Origin: Oscillospiraceae bacterium
GTDB lineage: Bacteria; Bacillota; Clostridia; Oscillospirales; Acutalibacteraceae
DNA: 64,000 bases
Direction: 5' to 3'
NCBI GenBank assembly: GCA_022650485.1
Contig: JALCPP010000005.1
Coordinates: 160,476 to 224,475 of the forward strand
The position numbers and the translations under genes are program-made. The notes below the pieces were generated by a model. That model searched no databases and was not told the DNA's origin. It saw only the letters and a list, made by a program, of their open reading frames with translations. Positions 8,012 through 17,881 of this stretch are shown piece by piece (within the stretch, counting starts at the first letter, position 1; every line of letters starts with the position of its first letter).

Positions 8012-9991
8012 TTGAAAAGGAAAGTATGGGCATCTTCTCCTGTCTTTTTTGTCATTTCAGCAGTCCTTATGCTGACAGCCGGCATCAGCTGGTTTTGGAA
8101 CACCGCTGTTTTCACCGCAGAGATTTCCCTTGCGGTGGTCTCTATTGCGGCGGTTCTGTTTGCCAACTGGCATTTTAAGGCGCACGTTTCCTATGCCGCG
8201 AAAGCAGCATCGGAAGTTCTTACCGGGGACCAGTACCGGGCGTTGCAGCAGTTTGGGCTGCCGGTTGCCGTTGTTGGGGCGGAAGGGGATGTTATTTGGG
8301 TTAATGATGCGTTCGCGGAGCAGGTCAGCGGCGGCCATGTCTGTCTTGGCGATCATATCATGAAATTTATTTATCCTTCCACTATGGAAGAAATTCTTAC
8401 TTCCGCCGGAACCGACATTGCGGTCGGCCTGCGTCAATACACGGTGTTCGGCATTCAGACGGATGCGGGAAGTGTTCTGTATTTTCTGGATGAAACGGCT
8501 TTTCAGGAAATCAGCCGGAATTATGAGGCAAGCCGTCCGATTGTCATGCTGGCCAGTTTTGACAACCGAGAGGAGCTTACGCGGGATTCCAGCTCCAGCG
8601 AAGAAATCAAAATTGCTTCCGAAGTGGAGGATGTTCTGAGCCGCTGGGCGCAGGAATTGGGCGGATTTTTCAAGCGTATCAGCAACGGGCGTTATCTGGT
8701 CCTGACCGATGAAGTTCACTTGAGCGACGAAATGAAAAAGCGTTTTCCTGTTCTTGATGCCGTGCGCGGCATCAAGGCCGGGGATCGTTTGAGCGCCACC
8801 GTTTCTATTGGGGTTGCCCGCGGGGCGAAAAATTTGCAGGAAGCGGACGACTGGGCAAGAGATGCATTAAATATGGCTTTGGGACGCGGCGGCGATCAGG
8901 TCGCGGTGAAACAGGCAAACGATACATATGAATTTTTTGGCGGACTTTCGGGCGGGATGGAGAAACGGGATTCCGTGCGCACCCGCGTCTTTGCGGCGTC
9001 TATTTCAGACGATATCAAAGAAAGCGACGTCGTTTTCATCATGGGCCACAAGTATTCGGACCTTGACTGTATCGGCGCTGCAATCGGTATTTGGAACGTA
9101 GCCTGCAAAGCATTGTGCCGTCCGTCATATATTGTTGCAAACCTGACGCAGAGCCTTGCGTCGCCGCAGATTACATCGCTGGCGAACGCTTACCCGGACG
9201 AGAAGATCTTTATGTCTCCTCAGGAAGCACAGTCGATCCTTACACAGAGAAGCTTGCTTATTGTGGTTGACACGCATTCGCAGGATTTTGTGGAAAGCGC
9301 TGACCTGCTTCAGTCCGCTGCCCGAATTGTTGTGATTGACCATCACCGCATGATGGTTCGCCACATTCAGAATTCACTGGTCTTCTTTCACGAGCCATAT
9401 GCCAGTTCCACTTGTGAAATGGTGACGGAACTGCTGCAGTATATTGACGACAGTCATCTGACGCAGACAGAAGCGGAAGCGCTGCTTTCCGGTATTATGC
9501 TCGACACAAAGAATTTTGTGCTGAAAACGGGTGCGCGGACTTTTGAAGCTGCGGCCTATCTTCGCCGCAGGGGTGCGGATACGGTCAACGTGAAACGAAT
9601 GTTTTCGGATTCGATCGACGCGTATAAAGCCAAATATAAAATTGTATCAAATGCTGAAATCTTCAATCGGTTTGCTGTCGCGTTTACGGAAAAGGAATTT
9701 CCGGAGCTCCGGGTTGCGTCTGCACAGGCGGCGGACGAACTTCTGTCTATTCAAGGAATCGACGCTTCCTTTGTGCTGTTTCCGTCGGGTGGTGCGACTA
9801 ATATTTCCGCGCGTTCGCTGGGTGATGTTAACGTTCAGCTGATTATGGAAGCATTGGGCGGGGGCGGTCATTTGACCATGGCCGGCGCACAGCTCAGTGA
9901 TACACCGGTCAGACAAGCGCGGAAACGCTTGATTGAGGCAATTCAGGAATTTTCAGAAAAAATGTCAAATCATACAAACGAAAGACTATAA
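8012..9991 (+). CDS. gdpP: Cyclic-di-AMP phosphodiesterase GdpP (DHH/DHHA1)
   Basis: This 659-residue membrane-bound enzyme hydrolyses the second messenger c-di-AMP. Two hydrophobic segments occupy residues 1-50, followed by a PAS-like domain and a degenerate GGDEF domain. The DHH domain has [15 protein letters not shown] (about residue 345), VVDTHS and VIDHHRM, and the DHHA1 domain ends with [13 protein letters not shown]. Domain order and length match Bacillus GdpP. The TTG start at 8012 follows AAGGGG. It lies between rnjA and rplI, as in many Firmicutes, implying one transcript. Confidence 0.93.
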   Translation: MKRKVWASSPVFFVISAVLMLTAGISWFWNTAVFTAEISLAVVSIAAVLFANWHFKAHVSYAAKAASEVLTGDQYRALQQFGLPVAVVGAEGDVIWVNDAFAEQVSGGHVCLGDHIMKFIYPSTMEEILTSAGTDIAVGLRQYTVFGIQTDAGSVLYFLDETAFQEISRNYEASRPIVMLASFDNREELTRDSSSSEEIKIASEVEDVLSRWAQELGGFFKRISNGRYLVLTDEVHLSDEMKKRFPVLDAVRGIKAGDRLSATVSIGVARGAKNLQEADDWARDALNMALGRGGDQVAVKQANDTYEFFGGLSGGMEKRDSVRTRVFAASISDDIKESDVVFIMGHKYSDLDCIGAAIGIWNVACKALCRPSYIVANLTQSLASPQITSLANAYPDEKIFMSPQEAQSILTQRSLLIVVDTHSQDFVESADLLQSAARIVVIDHHRMMVRHIQNSLVFFHEPYASSTCEMVTELLQYIDDSHLTQTEAEALLSGIMLDTKNFVLKTGARTFEAAAYLRRRGADTVNVKRMFSDSIDAYKAKYKIVSNAEIFNRFAVAFTEKEFPELRVASAQAADELLSIQGIDASFVLFPSGGATNISARSLGDVNVQLIMEALGGGGHLTMAGAQLSDTPVRQARKRLIEAIQEFSEKMSNHTNERL

Positions 9992-10002
9992 GGAGGTATC
10001 CC

Positions 10003-10452
10003 ATGAAGGTAGTACTGCTGCAAGATGTAAAAGGCACCGGAAAAAAGGGGGAGCTTGTTCAGGCAAGCGATGGGTACGCCAGAAATTTTCTTTTGCCGCG
10101 CAAATTGGCAAAAGAAGCGACCGCACAGGTGATGAGCGAACTGAAAAGTGCGGAATCCGCGAAGCAGTGGCGCATTCGCAAGGCGAAAGAAGAAGCCCAT
10201 GCGGCGGCGGAGTCCATTGAAGGAAAAACCATCCGCCTGTTTGCAAAGGCAGGGCAGGGCGGAAGATTGTTCGGCTCTGTAACATCGAAAGAAATTGCCG
10301 AAGAATTGAAAAAGAGCTTTCATGTGGATGTGGACAAGCGCAAGATAGAGCTGAACGGAGATATCCGCGCTTTCGGCACTTACGAGTGTGAAGTGAAGCT
10401 GTATGCCGGTATTTCCGCTAAAATTTATGTCTTGGTGGGCGAACAGCAGTAA
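10003..10452 (+). CDS. rplI: 50S ribosomal protein L9
   Basis: The 149-residue protein binds 23S rRNA at the base of the L1 stalk. The N-terminal domain has the family signature [21 protein letters not shown], then a long connecting helix rich in Lys/Glu/Ala and a C-terminal domain beginning near [18 protein letters not shown] precedes the ATG by a standard distance. It sits only 11 nt after gdpP and just before dnaB. Confidence 0.97.
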   Translation: MKVVLLQDVKGTGKKGELVQASDGYARNFLLPRKLAKEATAQVMSELKSAESAKQWRIRKAKEEAHAAAESIEGKTIRLFAKAGQGGRLFGSVTSKEIAEELKKSFHVDVDKRKIELNGDIRAFGTYECEVKLYAGISAKIYVLVGEQQ

Positions 10453-10516
10453 GAACGTGGTTCTTATGGAATCGGACGAATGTTACTGCTTGAAAGAATA
10501 AAAGGGGGAAGTTTGG

Positions 10517-11887
10517 ATGGAACCGATGGAAACGGGCGCGTATTCCGGCTTGAATCTGCCGTTTAGCCCGGAAGCTGAGCAATCTGTGCTTGGTGCGGTT
10601 CTGCTGGATTCTTCCTGCCTGGACCGTGTGGCGGAAATCCTGCCCCGCCCGGAATATTTTTACCAGACGAACAACAGCCTGATTTACACCGAGATGCTGG
10701 AAATGTTTACCCAGGGCAAACCGGTGGACTTTATCACACTGCTGGAAAAGCTGCGGCAGACGGATGGGTTTGAGGATAACGGCGGGAAGACCTATCTGCT
10801 TCAGCTGGCGCAGCTGGTCCCTTCCATTTCCAATGTGGAAACTTACGCCAAGATTGTTCGTGACAAGTACGATGTCCGCACGCTGATTACCACCGCGCGC
10901 GACATTGTGGAAGAGGCTTCTTCCGGTGCGGCTGATTCCGCAACTTTGCTGGACAGCGCGGAGCAGCGAATCTTCGATATCCGCCGCGGAAAGAATATGC
11001 AGGGACTCAAGCGTATCGATGAAATTATCGTCGATGAATTCGATCGCCTTGATCTGCTGAATTCTCCGGATGCAGATCAATATAAGGGTGTGCCGACCGG
11101 CGTTCGTGAACTTGATGAGACCATTACGGGTCTCAACCGGTCCGACTTTATTCTGCTGGGTGCCCGCCCTGGCATGGGAAAAACCAGCTTTGCACTGAAC
11201 ATTGCCCGCCATGCGGCGGTAAAGGCCCAAAAACGGGTCGCGTTTTTTTCGCTGGAAATGAGTAATGAACAGTTGGTTTCCCGCCTTTTGTCCACGGAAG
11301 CGCTGGTTGAGGGGACCAAACTTCGTACCGGCAAGCTGAGTGAGGACGAATGGGCTCGGCTGATTGAAGCCGGCGACATTCTTTCCAAAGCACAGCTGTA
11401 TTTTGATGATAACCCGGGGATCACGGTGCCGGAAATCAAAGCAAAACTCCGTCGGCTGAGGGATGTCGATCTTGTTGTGATCGACTATCTGCAGTTGATG
11501 ACGGCTTCCCGGCGGATTGATAACCGTGTTCAGGAAATTTCGCAGATTACCAGAAACTTAAAAATTATGGCGAAAGAATTGAATGTGCCGGTGCTTACCC
11601 TGTCGCAGCTGGCCCGTGACAGTGAAAAGAGGACCAACCACCGCCCGGTTCTTTCAGACCTGCGTGATTCCGGTTCCATCGAGCAGGACGCGGATATTGT
11701 GTTGTTCTTGTATCGGGAAGAATACTATCAGGATTCCGGGGAACCTTCAGAGGATGCGGACCGCAACCAGAGCGAGTGTATTGTCGCGAAGAACCGCCAT
11801 GGGCAGACCAAGTCGGTCCCGCTGCACTGGCAGGGAGAATTTATGCGCTTTACCGCGCAGGAGGTTGTGCACAGTGAGCCTGATTGA
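10517..11887 (+). CDS. dnaB: Replicative DNA helicase DnaB
   Basis: This 456-residue hexameric 5'-3' helicase drives the replication fork. The N-terminal helical domain contains PFSPEAEQSVLGAVLLD and PEYFYQTNNSLIY. The RecA-like core has Walker A GARPGMGKTS (about residue 215), Walker B-like DLVVIDYLQLM and the DSGSIEQDADIVLFLYRE arginine-finger region. Length and motifs are canonical and no intein is present. Its last 14 nt overlap the start of tilS. Confidence 0.97.
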   Translation: MEPMETGAYSGLNLPFSPEAEQSVLGAVLLDSSCLDRVAEILPRPEYFYQTNNSLIYTEMLEMFTQGKPVDFITLLEKLRQTDGFEDNGGKTYLLQLAQLVPSISNVETYAKIVRDKYDVRTLITTARDIVEEASSGAADSATLLDSAEQRIFDIRRGKNMQGLKRIDEIIVDEFDRLDLLNSPDADQYKGVPTGVRELDETITGLNRSDFILLGARPGMGKTSFALNIARHAAVKAQKRVAFFSLEMSNEQLVSRLLSTEALVEGTKLRTGKLSEDEWARLIEAGDILSKAQLYFDDNPGITVPEIKAKLRRLRDVDLVVIDYLQLMTASRRIDNRVQEISQITRNLKIMAKELNVPVLTLSQLARDSEKRTNHRPVLSDLRDSGSIEQDADIVLFLYREEYYQDSGEPSEDADRNQSECIVAKNRHGQTKSVPLHWQGEFMRFTAQEVVHSEPD

Positions 11888-13244
11888 GGCGCTTGAGCAA
11901 AAAATCAGGAATACCATTGAGGAAGAGGATATGTTCCCCGCCGGGTGCCGGATCATTGCCGCACTTTCCGGCGGGGCCGATTCCCTGGCGCTGGTTCACT
12001 TTTTATCCGGCTATGCCAAACAGCATGGGCTCGGTCTGACGGCGGCTCATGTCAACCATGGCCTGCGTGGAAAAGAGTCCGATGCGGATGAGGCGTTTGT
12101 TGTTTCGTGGTGTGCCGAACATCACGTGGAACTTCGCGTGCTTCATGCCGATGTAGCGGCGCTTGCCAAGAAAAGTTCACAGGGGCTGGAAGAATGCGGG
12201 CGCAATGTCCGCTATCGTTATTTTCGCAGCCTTTCGGGGCAGGGGGCCCGCATTGCGACGGCTCATACCCTGACCGACAGCGCTGAGACGGTGCTGATGA
12301 ATCTGGCGAAGGGAGCCGGGCCGCGGGGCCTTTCAGGAATCCCGCCCGTCAGGGACGATATCGTGCGCCCGCTGATTCGCGTGACCAGAGAAGAAGTGGA
12401 AGCCTATTGCAGCTGTTACGGTTTAAACTACGTGACGGACCGTACGAATTTTTCCGATGAGTATGCGCGAAACCGCATTCGCCACCATGTGGTTCCTGTT
12501 TTGCGCGGTATCAATTCCGGCTTTGAACAGGCGATATCCCGGACAACGCGTCTGCTGCGCCAGGATGAGAAATATTTTGAAACGATTGCGCGGCAAGAGC
12601 TGAACCGGGCCGCCGATGCACACGGCGGATATTCCCTGCATGCTCTGCGTGGTCAGCCGGACTGTATTCTTGCCCGTATGATCGAAACTGCGGTCAGAAA
12701 AAAGACCGGCGCGCGTATGGAGTACGGGCATCTTGAAGCGGTAATCCGCATGATTCGCTCCGGACATGGAAATATCACTCTTCCCGGCGGAATACAATGC
12801 GGCGCAAACGGCAATACTCTATTTGTTTACTCTCAATCCGGGCAGCCCATTCAGTGGAAGGTACCGCTGGACTGCCCCGAAACACGGCTTCCGGACGGGA
12901 GAGTTCTTTGCATTCGGCCTGAATGTTCTTCTGTAAAAAATAGCAATAAAATTAATAATTTGTTATTTAATAATCGTATCAACTATGATACAATAATGAA
13001 TACTAATAGTTTTATCCGCACCAGGCTTCCCGGCGATCGGTTCGTTCCTGCGGGCCGAGGGGTAACCAAAACGCTGAAGAAGCTGTTTAATGAAAAAAAA
13101 ATCCCCCCGTTCCGCCGGGAACAGCTTGTTGTTCTGGAAAGCGGCGGAGAGATTCTGTGGATAGAAGAGATCGGTCCGTCGCAAAAAGCGGCGGTTGCCG
13201 AAAACACCCGGCAAACAGCCGAAATAATTATCAAGGAGTGCTGA
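11874..13244 (+). CDS. tilS: tRNA(Ile)-lysidine synthase
   Basis: The 456-residue enzyme uses ATP to attach lysine to C34 of the CAU-anticodon tRNA-Ile, switching it from AUG to AUA decoding. The PP-loop SGGADS lies near residue 32, HVNHGLRG follows, and the C-terminal TilS domain shows LPGDRFVPAGRGVTKTLKKLF. GTG 11874 is selected because AGGAGG (11859-11864) sits 9 nt upstream. Extending the frame back to 11583 would only read dnaB in another frame. An Asn-rich linker at about residues 355-380 is encoded by unusually AT-rich DNA (12935-13015). Confidence 0.94.
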   Translation: MSLIEALEQKIRNTIEEEDMFPAGCRIIAALSGGADSLALVHFLSGYAKQHGLGLTAAHVNHGLRGKESDADEAFVVSWCAEHHVELRVLHADVAALAKKSSQGLEECGRNVRYRYFRSLSGQGARIATAHTLTDSAETVLMNLAKGAGPRGLSGIPPVRDDIVRPLIRVTREEVEAYCSCYGLNYVTDRTNFSDEYARNRIRHHVVPVLRGINSGFEQAISRTTRLLRQDEKYFETIARQELNRAADAHGGYSLHALRGQPDCILARMIETAVRKKTGARMEYGHLEAVIRMIRSGHGNITLPGGIQCGANGNTLFVYSQSGQPIQWKVPLDCPETRLPDGRVLCIRPECSSVKNSNKINNLLFNNRINYDTIMNTNSFIRTRLPGDRFVPAGRGVTKTLKKLFNEKKIPPFRREQLVVLESGGEILWIEEIGPSQKAAVAENTRQTAEIIIKEC

Positions 13245-13250
13245 CAATCT

Positions 13251-13799
13251 GTGCACCAGTTAACCGATGACATTGAAAAAGTTTTATTCAGCGAGGAAAA
13301 GCTCGCGGGGATCGTTTCAAAGATGGGGGCGACAATCAGTAAGGAGTATCAGGGGAAGAACCTGCTGCTGGTTAGTATTTTAAAGGGTTCCGTGGTCTTT
13401 ATGTCCGACTTGATGCGGAGTATTACAATTCCCTGCAGCATCGATTTTATGGCGGTTTCCAGCTATGGTTCCGGCATGAAAACTTCGGGGGTCGTTAAAA
13501 TTATTAAAGATCTGGATATCAACCTGAAAGGGTATGATGTCTTAATCGTTGAAGATATTCTGGACAGTGGCCTGACTTTAAGTTACATACTGGAACTTTT
13601 GCAGGCACGTCAGCCGAAGAGCATCCGTCTCTGCACGCTGTTTGATAAGCCGGACCGCAGAACCGTTGATATTAAGGCCAATTATGTGGGAACAGTGGTT
13701 CCGGATGAATTTATTGTTGGTTATGGCCTTGATTATGATGAAAAATACAGGAACCTTCCATTTGTCGGCATCTTAAAGCCGGAGGTTTACGGGGGCTGA
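13251..13799 (+). CDS. hpt: Hypoxanthine phosphoribosyltransferase
   Basis: The 182-residue enzyme converts hypoxanthine (and usually guanine) with PRPP to IMP or GMP in purine salvage. The PRPP-binding motif [14 protein letters not shown] is intact, as are [11 protein letters not shown] near the N-terminus and the purine-stacking [17 protein letters not shown] near the C-terminus. It starts at GTG 13251, six nt after tilS. The order tilS-hpt-ftsH is the standard Firmicutes arrangement. Confidence 0.96.
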   Translation: MHQLTDDIEKVLFSEEKLAGIVSKMGATISKEYQGKNLLLVSILKGSVVFMSDLMRSITIPCSIDFMAVSSYGSGMKTSGVVKIIKDLDINLKGYDVLIVEDILDSGLTLSYILELLQARQPKSIRLCTLFDKPDRRTVDIKANYVGTVVPDEFIVGYGLDYDEKYRNLPFVGILKPEVYGG

Positions 13800-13842
13800 A
13801 CGGACAACGGGAGGACCGATTCATATAAGGAGTGAAACGTAT

Positions 13843-15756
13843 TTGGACAACAGAAAGACCGTAAAAAATATTGCCATGTTTCTGGGCATACCGATCCTGC
13901 TGCTGGTTTTGCTTGCGATGGTCCTAAACAACCATTCCGATAAAACGTATAATTATTCTGAAATTCTGTATTATTTTGAAGACCAGAAGGTTACGGATTA
14001 TTCCCTGGATCTTGGCAGCGGTGAGATGATCATCAAATTAAAGGATAACACTCAGATTTCCTATGTTGCGCCAAGTTCGACGCTTTTATTTGAGGATATT
14101 TCTCCATATGTAAAGCAGTACAACCGGGATCACCCGAATGCCCGTATGACTTTTAATTATAAGCGGCCGGCAGAGACAACATGGCTTTCCAGTTTGCTGC
14201 CGATGCTTCTGACGCTTGCCGTAATGCTGCTGTTCTGGTGGTTTATGATGAAACGCCTGAACACTTCCATGGGGGACGCCGGAAAGCAGATGAATTTCGG
14301 AAAAGCCAAGATTAAGCAGATGGCGGACGAAAAGCGCAAGACGACCTTTGCGGATGTGGCTGGAGCGGATGAGGAAAAAGAAGAACTGCAGGAGATTGTG
14401 GAATTTCTGAAAAATCCGCGCAAATATAATGACTTGGGCGCGCGTATTCCGAAAGGCGTGCTGTTAGTGGGCCCTCCGGGCACCGGTAAAACACTGCTGG
14501 CCCGCGCAGTGGCGGGGGAAGCCGGCGTTCCGTTTTTCTCCATTTCCGGTTCCGACTTTGTCGAGATGTTTGTCGGTGTCGGTGCATCCCGTGTGCGCGA
14601 CTTGTTTGAACAGGCAAAGAAAAATTCGCCCTGCATCATCTTTATCGATGAGATTGATGCCGTGGGCCGTCAGCGTGGCGCAGGCCTCGGCGGCGGGCAC
14701 GATGAGCGTGAGCAGACATTAAATCAGCTGCTGGTCGAAATGGATGGCTTTGGTGCGAACGAAGGCGTTATCATGATCGCAGCGACAAACCGTCCCGACA
14801 TCCTTGACCCGGCGTTAATGCGCCCCGGGCGTTTTGACCGCCAGGTTATGGTAGGTTATCCCGATATCAAGGGACGTGAGGCGATTTTGAAAGTCCATGC
14901 CCGTGGAAAGCCGGTTGCCCCGGATGTGGAGCTAAAAACGATTGCCAAGTCTACCGCCGGATTTACCGGCGCGGATTTGGAAAACCTGCTTAATGAATCT
15001 GCGCTCTTGGCCGCGAGAAAAAGTTTAAAAGCCATTACGATGGATGAAATTGAGGAGGCCACCATTAAGGTTGTGGTGGGCGCCGAGAAGAAGAGCCATG
15101 TAATGACTGAAAAGGAAAAGAAAATTACCGCTTATCATGAAGCGGGACATGCAGTGGCGACTTTTTACAGCCCGACGCAGGACCCTGTTCATCAGATCTC
15201 GATTATTCCGCGCGGTATGGCGGGCGGTTATACCATGCAAATCCCCACGGAAGACCGTGCCTACCGTTCCCGCAAGGAAATGGAAGAGGATCTTGTTGTC
15301 ATGCTGGGCGGACGCGTCTCGGAAGCACTTACAATGGATGATATTTCAACAGGTGCTTCCAATGATATTGAGCGTGCCACAAAACTTGCTCGCAGCATGG
15401 TGACAAAATACGGAATGTCGGACGAACTTGGCCCTATTACTTATGGGCAGGATGAAGGGGAGCCGTTCCTTGGCCGCGACATGGGTCATATCCGGAATTA
15501 TTCGGAAGCGACTTCCTCCGCAATCGACCGTGAAATCAAGCGGTTGATGACAACCGCTTATAACAGGACGGAAAGCATCCTCAAGTCGCATATGGAAAAG
15601 CTTGACGGGGTTGCCAAGTATCTGTTTGAAAATGAAAAAATGAGCGGGGAAGAATTTGCGAAAATGATGAAAGGCTCCGGTCCGGAGCCGACATCTCCGC
15701 AGGATGGGCCGGTATCCGGAACTTCCTCGGAAAATACGGCTGCTGAAATCGGCTGA
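13843..15756 (+). CDS. ftsH: ATP-dependent zinc metalloprotease FtsH
   Basis: This 637-residue membrane AAA+ protease degrades membrane and regulatory proteins. Two membrane segments (about residues 10-28 and 110-130) flank a short external domain. They are followed by Walker A GPPGTGKT, Walker [33 protein letters not shown], and the zinc site HEAGH (from residue about 432). The Ala/Ser/Gly-rich tail is normal for the family. The TTG start at 13843 follows AAGGAG. It ends the housekeeping operon, with a terminator behind it. Confidence 0.96.
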   Translation: MDNRKTVKNIAMFLGIPILLLVLLAMVLNNHSDKTYNYSEILYYFEDQKVTDYSLDLGSGEMIIKLKDNTQISYVAPSSTLLFEDISPYVKQYNRDHPNARMTFNYKRPAETTWLSSLLPMLLTLAVMLLFWWFMMKRLNTSMGDAGKQMNFGKAKIKQMADEKRKTTFADVAGADEEKEELQEIVEFLKNPRKYNDLGARIPKGVLLVGPPGTGKTLLARAVAGEAGVPFFSISGSDFVEMFVGVGASRVRDLFEQAKKNSPCIIFIDEIDAVGRQRGAGLGGGHDEREQTLNQLLVEMDGFGANEGVIMIAATNRPDILDPALMRPGRFDRQVMVGYPDIKGREAILKVHARGKPVAPDVELKTIAKSTAGFTGADLENLLNESALLAARKSLKAITMDEIEEATIKVVVGAEKKSHVMTEKEKKITAYHEAGHAVATFYSPTQDPVHQISIIPRGMAGGYTMQIPTEDRAYRSRKEMEEDLVVMLGGRVSEALTMDDISTGASNDIERATKLARSMVTKYGMSDELGPITYGQDEGEPFLGRDMGHIRNYSEATSSAIDREIKRLMTTAYNRTESILKSHMEKLDGVAKYLFENEKMSGEEFAKMMKGSGPEPTSPQDGPVSGTSSENTAAEIG

Positions 15757-15780
15757 GCTGAAAACATCAATAGAGTGATA

Positions 15781-15811
15781 AAGGGGGAATGTTGCCACAT
15801 TCCCCTTTTAA
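15781..15811 (+). terminator. Terminator after ftsH
   Basis: AAGGGGGAATGT (15781-15792) pairs with ACATTCCCCTT (15797-15807), with one bulged G, followed by a T-rich run. Confidence 0.75.
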
Positions 15812-15859
15812 TTGCCTTTTTCAATATGGCGGAAATAAAAAGTTTAGGGGGGTCCCTGA

Positions 15860-17839
15860 ATGGCAAAAAAACAGACTTATGGAAATGAAAGTATCTCTGC
15901 CCTGAAAGGTGCTGATCGAGTTCGGCGCCGCCCGGCCGTAATTTTTGGTTCGGATGGAATTGAGGGCTGTGAACATTCCGTTTTTGAAATTTTATCCAAT
16001 GCGATTGACGAAGCGCGGGAGGGTTATGGGAAAGAAATTACCGTAACCCGCTACCTGGATCATTCGGTGGAAGTGGAGGACCATGGGCGCGGCTGCCCGG
16101 TCGACTATAATCCCAATGAAAAGCGTTATAATTGGGAGCTGGCTTTCTGCGAGCTTTATGCGGGTGGAAAATATAATAATAATGCGGATGAGAGTTACGA
16201 GTATTCTTTGGGGTTAAACGGTCTTGGCCTTTGCGCAACGCAGTATTCGTCGGAATTTATGGACGCGGATATTCGAAGGGACGGGGCACGTTACACTCTG
16301 CATTTTGAATGCGGAAAAAATGTTGGCGGGCTGAAAAAAGAAGAATATAAGGGGAAAGACACAGGTTCACGCTTTCGCTGGAAACCGGACCTTCAGGTCT
16401 TTACGGATATCGACGTTCCCGCAGAATATTATATGGCCATGCTGAAACGGCAGTCGATTGTCAATGAGGGGATTACCTTTTTGTTTCGCAATCAGACTCA
16501 GTCGGGGTTTGAAACGACCACATTTCTATATGAGAACGGAATTGCGGATTATGCTCGTGAAATTGCGGCGGACAGTGCCATGACTTCGGTTCAGTTTTGG
16601 CAGGCGGAGCGCATGGTGCGAGATCGGGCGGACAAGCCCGAATATAAAGTGAAAATCAATGTCGCCGTTGCCTTTTCCAATCGGAATCGGCTGATTGAGT
16701 ATTACCATAATTCCAGCTGGCTGGAACACGGGGGTTCGCCTGATAAGGCGGCGCGGAACGCGTTTGTCTATCAAATTGATTCGTACCTTAAACAGAACAA
16801 TAAGTACAATAAGAATGAAAGCCGGATTAACTTTGCGGATGTTGAGGACTGCCTGATCCTCATTATTTCGTCTTTTTCCAACCGGACTTCCTATGAAAAT
16901 CAGACGAAAAAGGCGATTACCAATAAGGGAATCCAAAAAGCAATGGTCGAGGTGCTTCGTCACCAGCTCGAGGTCTATTTTATCGAGAATCCCGCGGAGG
17001 CGGAAAAAATCGCAGCCCAGGTGCTGATAAATAAACGCAGCAGAGAAGATGCGGAAAAAACGCGGCTGAACCTGAAGAAAAAGCTGACTACCAATCTGGA
17101 CCTGACCAACCGGGTTGCCAAATTTGTAGATTGCCGCAGCCGGAACGTGGAAGAGCGCGAAATTTTTATTGTGGAAGGTGATTCCGCACTGGGTGCGTGC
17201 AAACAGGCGCGTGACCCGAATTTCCAGGCAATTATGCCGATTCGCGGTAAGATTCTGAATTGTTTGAAAGCGGATTACGACAAAATTTTCAAGAGTGATA
17301 TTATTACCGATCTGCTGAAAGTTTTGGGCTGCGGCGTTCAGGTGAAGTCGAAAGCCAGCCGACAGTTGTCTTCTTTTAACATGAAGCTGCTGCATTGGAA
17401 CAAGATTATTCTTTGTACCGATGCCGACGTGGATGGATATCAGATCCGCACGCTTCTTTTGACGATGCTCTACCGGCTGACCCCTGCTTTAATTGAAGAG
17501 GGAAAAGTATTTATTGCAGAATCTCCTCTTTATGAAATCCAGACAAAGAAAGAAACCTATTTCGCGTTTACGGAAAAGGAAAAGGAAGAATTTACGGAAA
17601 AGCTGAATGGGCAGAAGGTCACTGTGCAGCGTTCTAAAGGGTTGGGAGAAAATGAACCGGATATGATGAACCTGACAACGATGAATCCGGCAACACGCCG
17701 CTTGATTCGCGTGCTCCCGGACGAAGTGGAACAGACCAGCAAAATGTTTGATCTTTTGCTGGGAGCAAATCTGCAGGGGAGAAAGACTTTTATTGCGCAG
17801 AACGGATCCCGGTATATTGACACTTCTGATTTAAGCTAA
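15860..17839 (+). CDS. Type IIA DNA topoisomerase subunit B (ParE/GyrB-like), divergent
   Basis: This 659-residue ATPase subunit of a type IIA topoisomerase has a GHKL domain with ILSNAIDEAREG and VEDHGRGCPVD, a transducer domain, and a TOPRIM domain with VEGDSALG (about residue 438) and DADVDG (about residue 519) for Mg2+. It is not the main gyrase B. The usual GGGGYKVSGGLHGVG loop is replaced by ESYEYSLGLNGLGLC, and the C-terminus is short. The downstream gene 17882-20119 encodes the partner subunit. Whether the pair decatenates (topo IV) or supercoils cannot be read from sequence. Confidence 0.9.
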   Translation: MAKKQTYGNESISALKGADRVRRRPAVIFGSDGIEGCEHSVFEILSNAIDEAREGYGKEITVTRYLDHSVEVEDHGRGCPVDYNPNEKRYNWELAFCELYAGGKYNNNADESYEYSLGLNGLGLCATQYSSEFMDADIRRDGARYTLHFECGKNVGGLKKEEYKGKDTGSRFRWKPDLQVFTDIDVPAEYYMAMLKRQSIVNEGITFLFRNQTQSGFETTTFLYENGIADYAREIAADSAMTSVQFWQAERMVRDRADKPEYKVKINVAVAFSNRNRLIEYYHNSSWLEHGGSPDKAARNAFVYQIDSYLKQNNKYNKNESRINFADVEDCLILIISSFSNRTSYENQTKKAITNKGIQKAMVEVLRHQLEVYFIENPAEAEKIAAQVLINKRSREDAEKTRLNLKKKLTTNLDLTNRVAKFVDCRSRNVEEREIFIVEGDSALGACKQARDPNFQAIMPIRGKILNCLKADYDKIFKSDIITDLLKVLGCGVQVKSKASRQLSSFNMKLLHWNKIILCTDADVDGYQIRTLLLTMLYRLTPALIEEGKVFIAESPLYEIQTKKETYFAFTEKEKEEFTEKLNGQKVTVQRSKGLGENEPDMMNLTTMNPATRRLIRVLPDEVEQTSKMFDLLLGANLQGRKTFIAQNGSRYIDTSDLS

Positions 17840-17881
17840 AGTTTTTTGAATTGATCTACGATTGGTGGTGCGGCAGAATTT

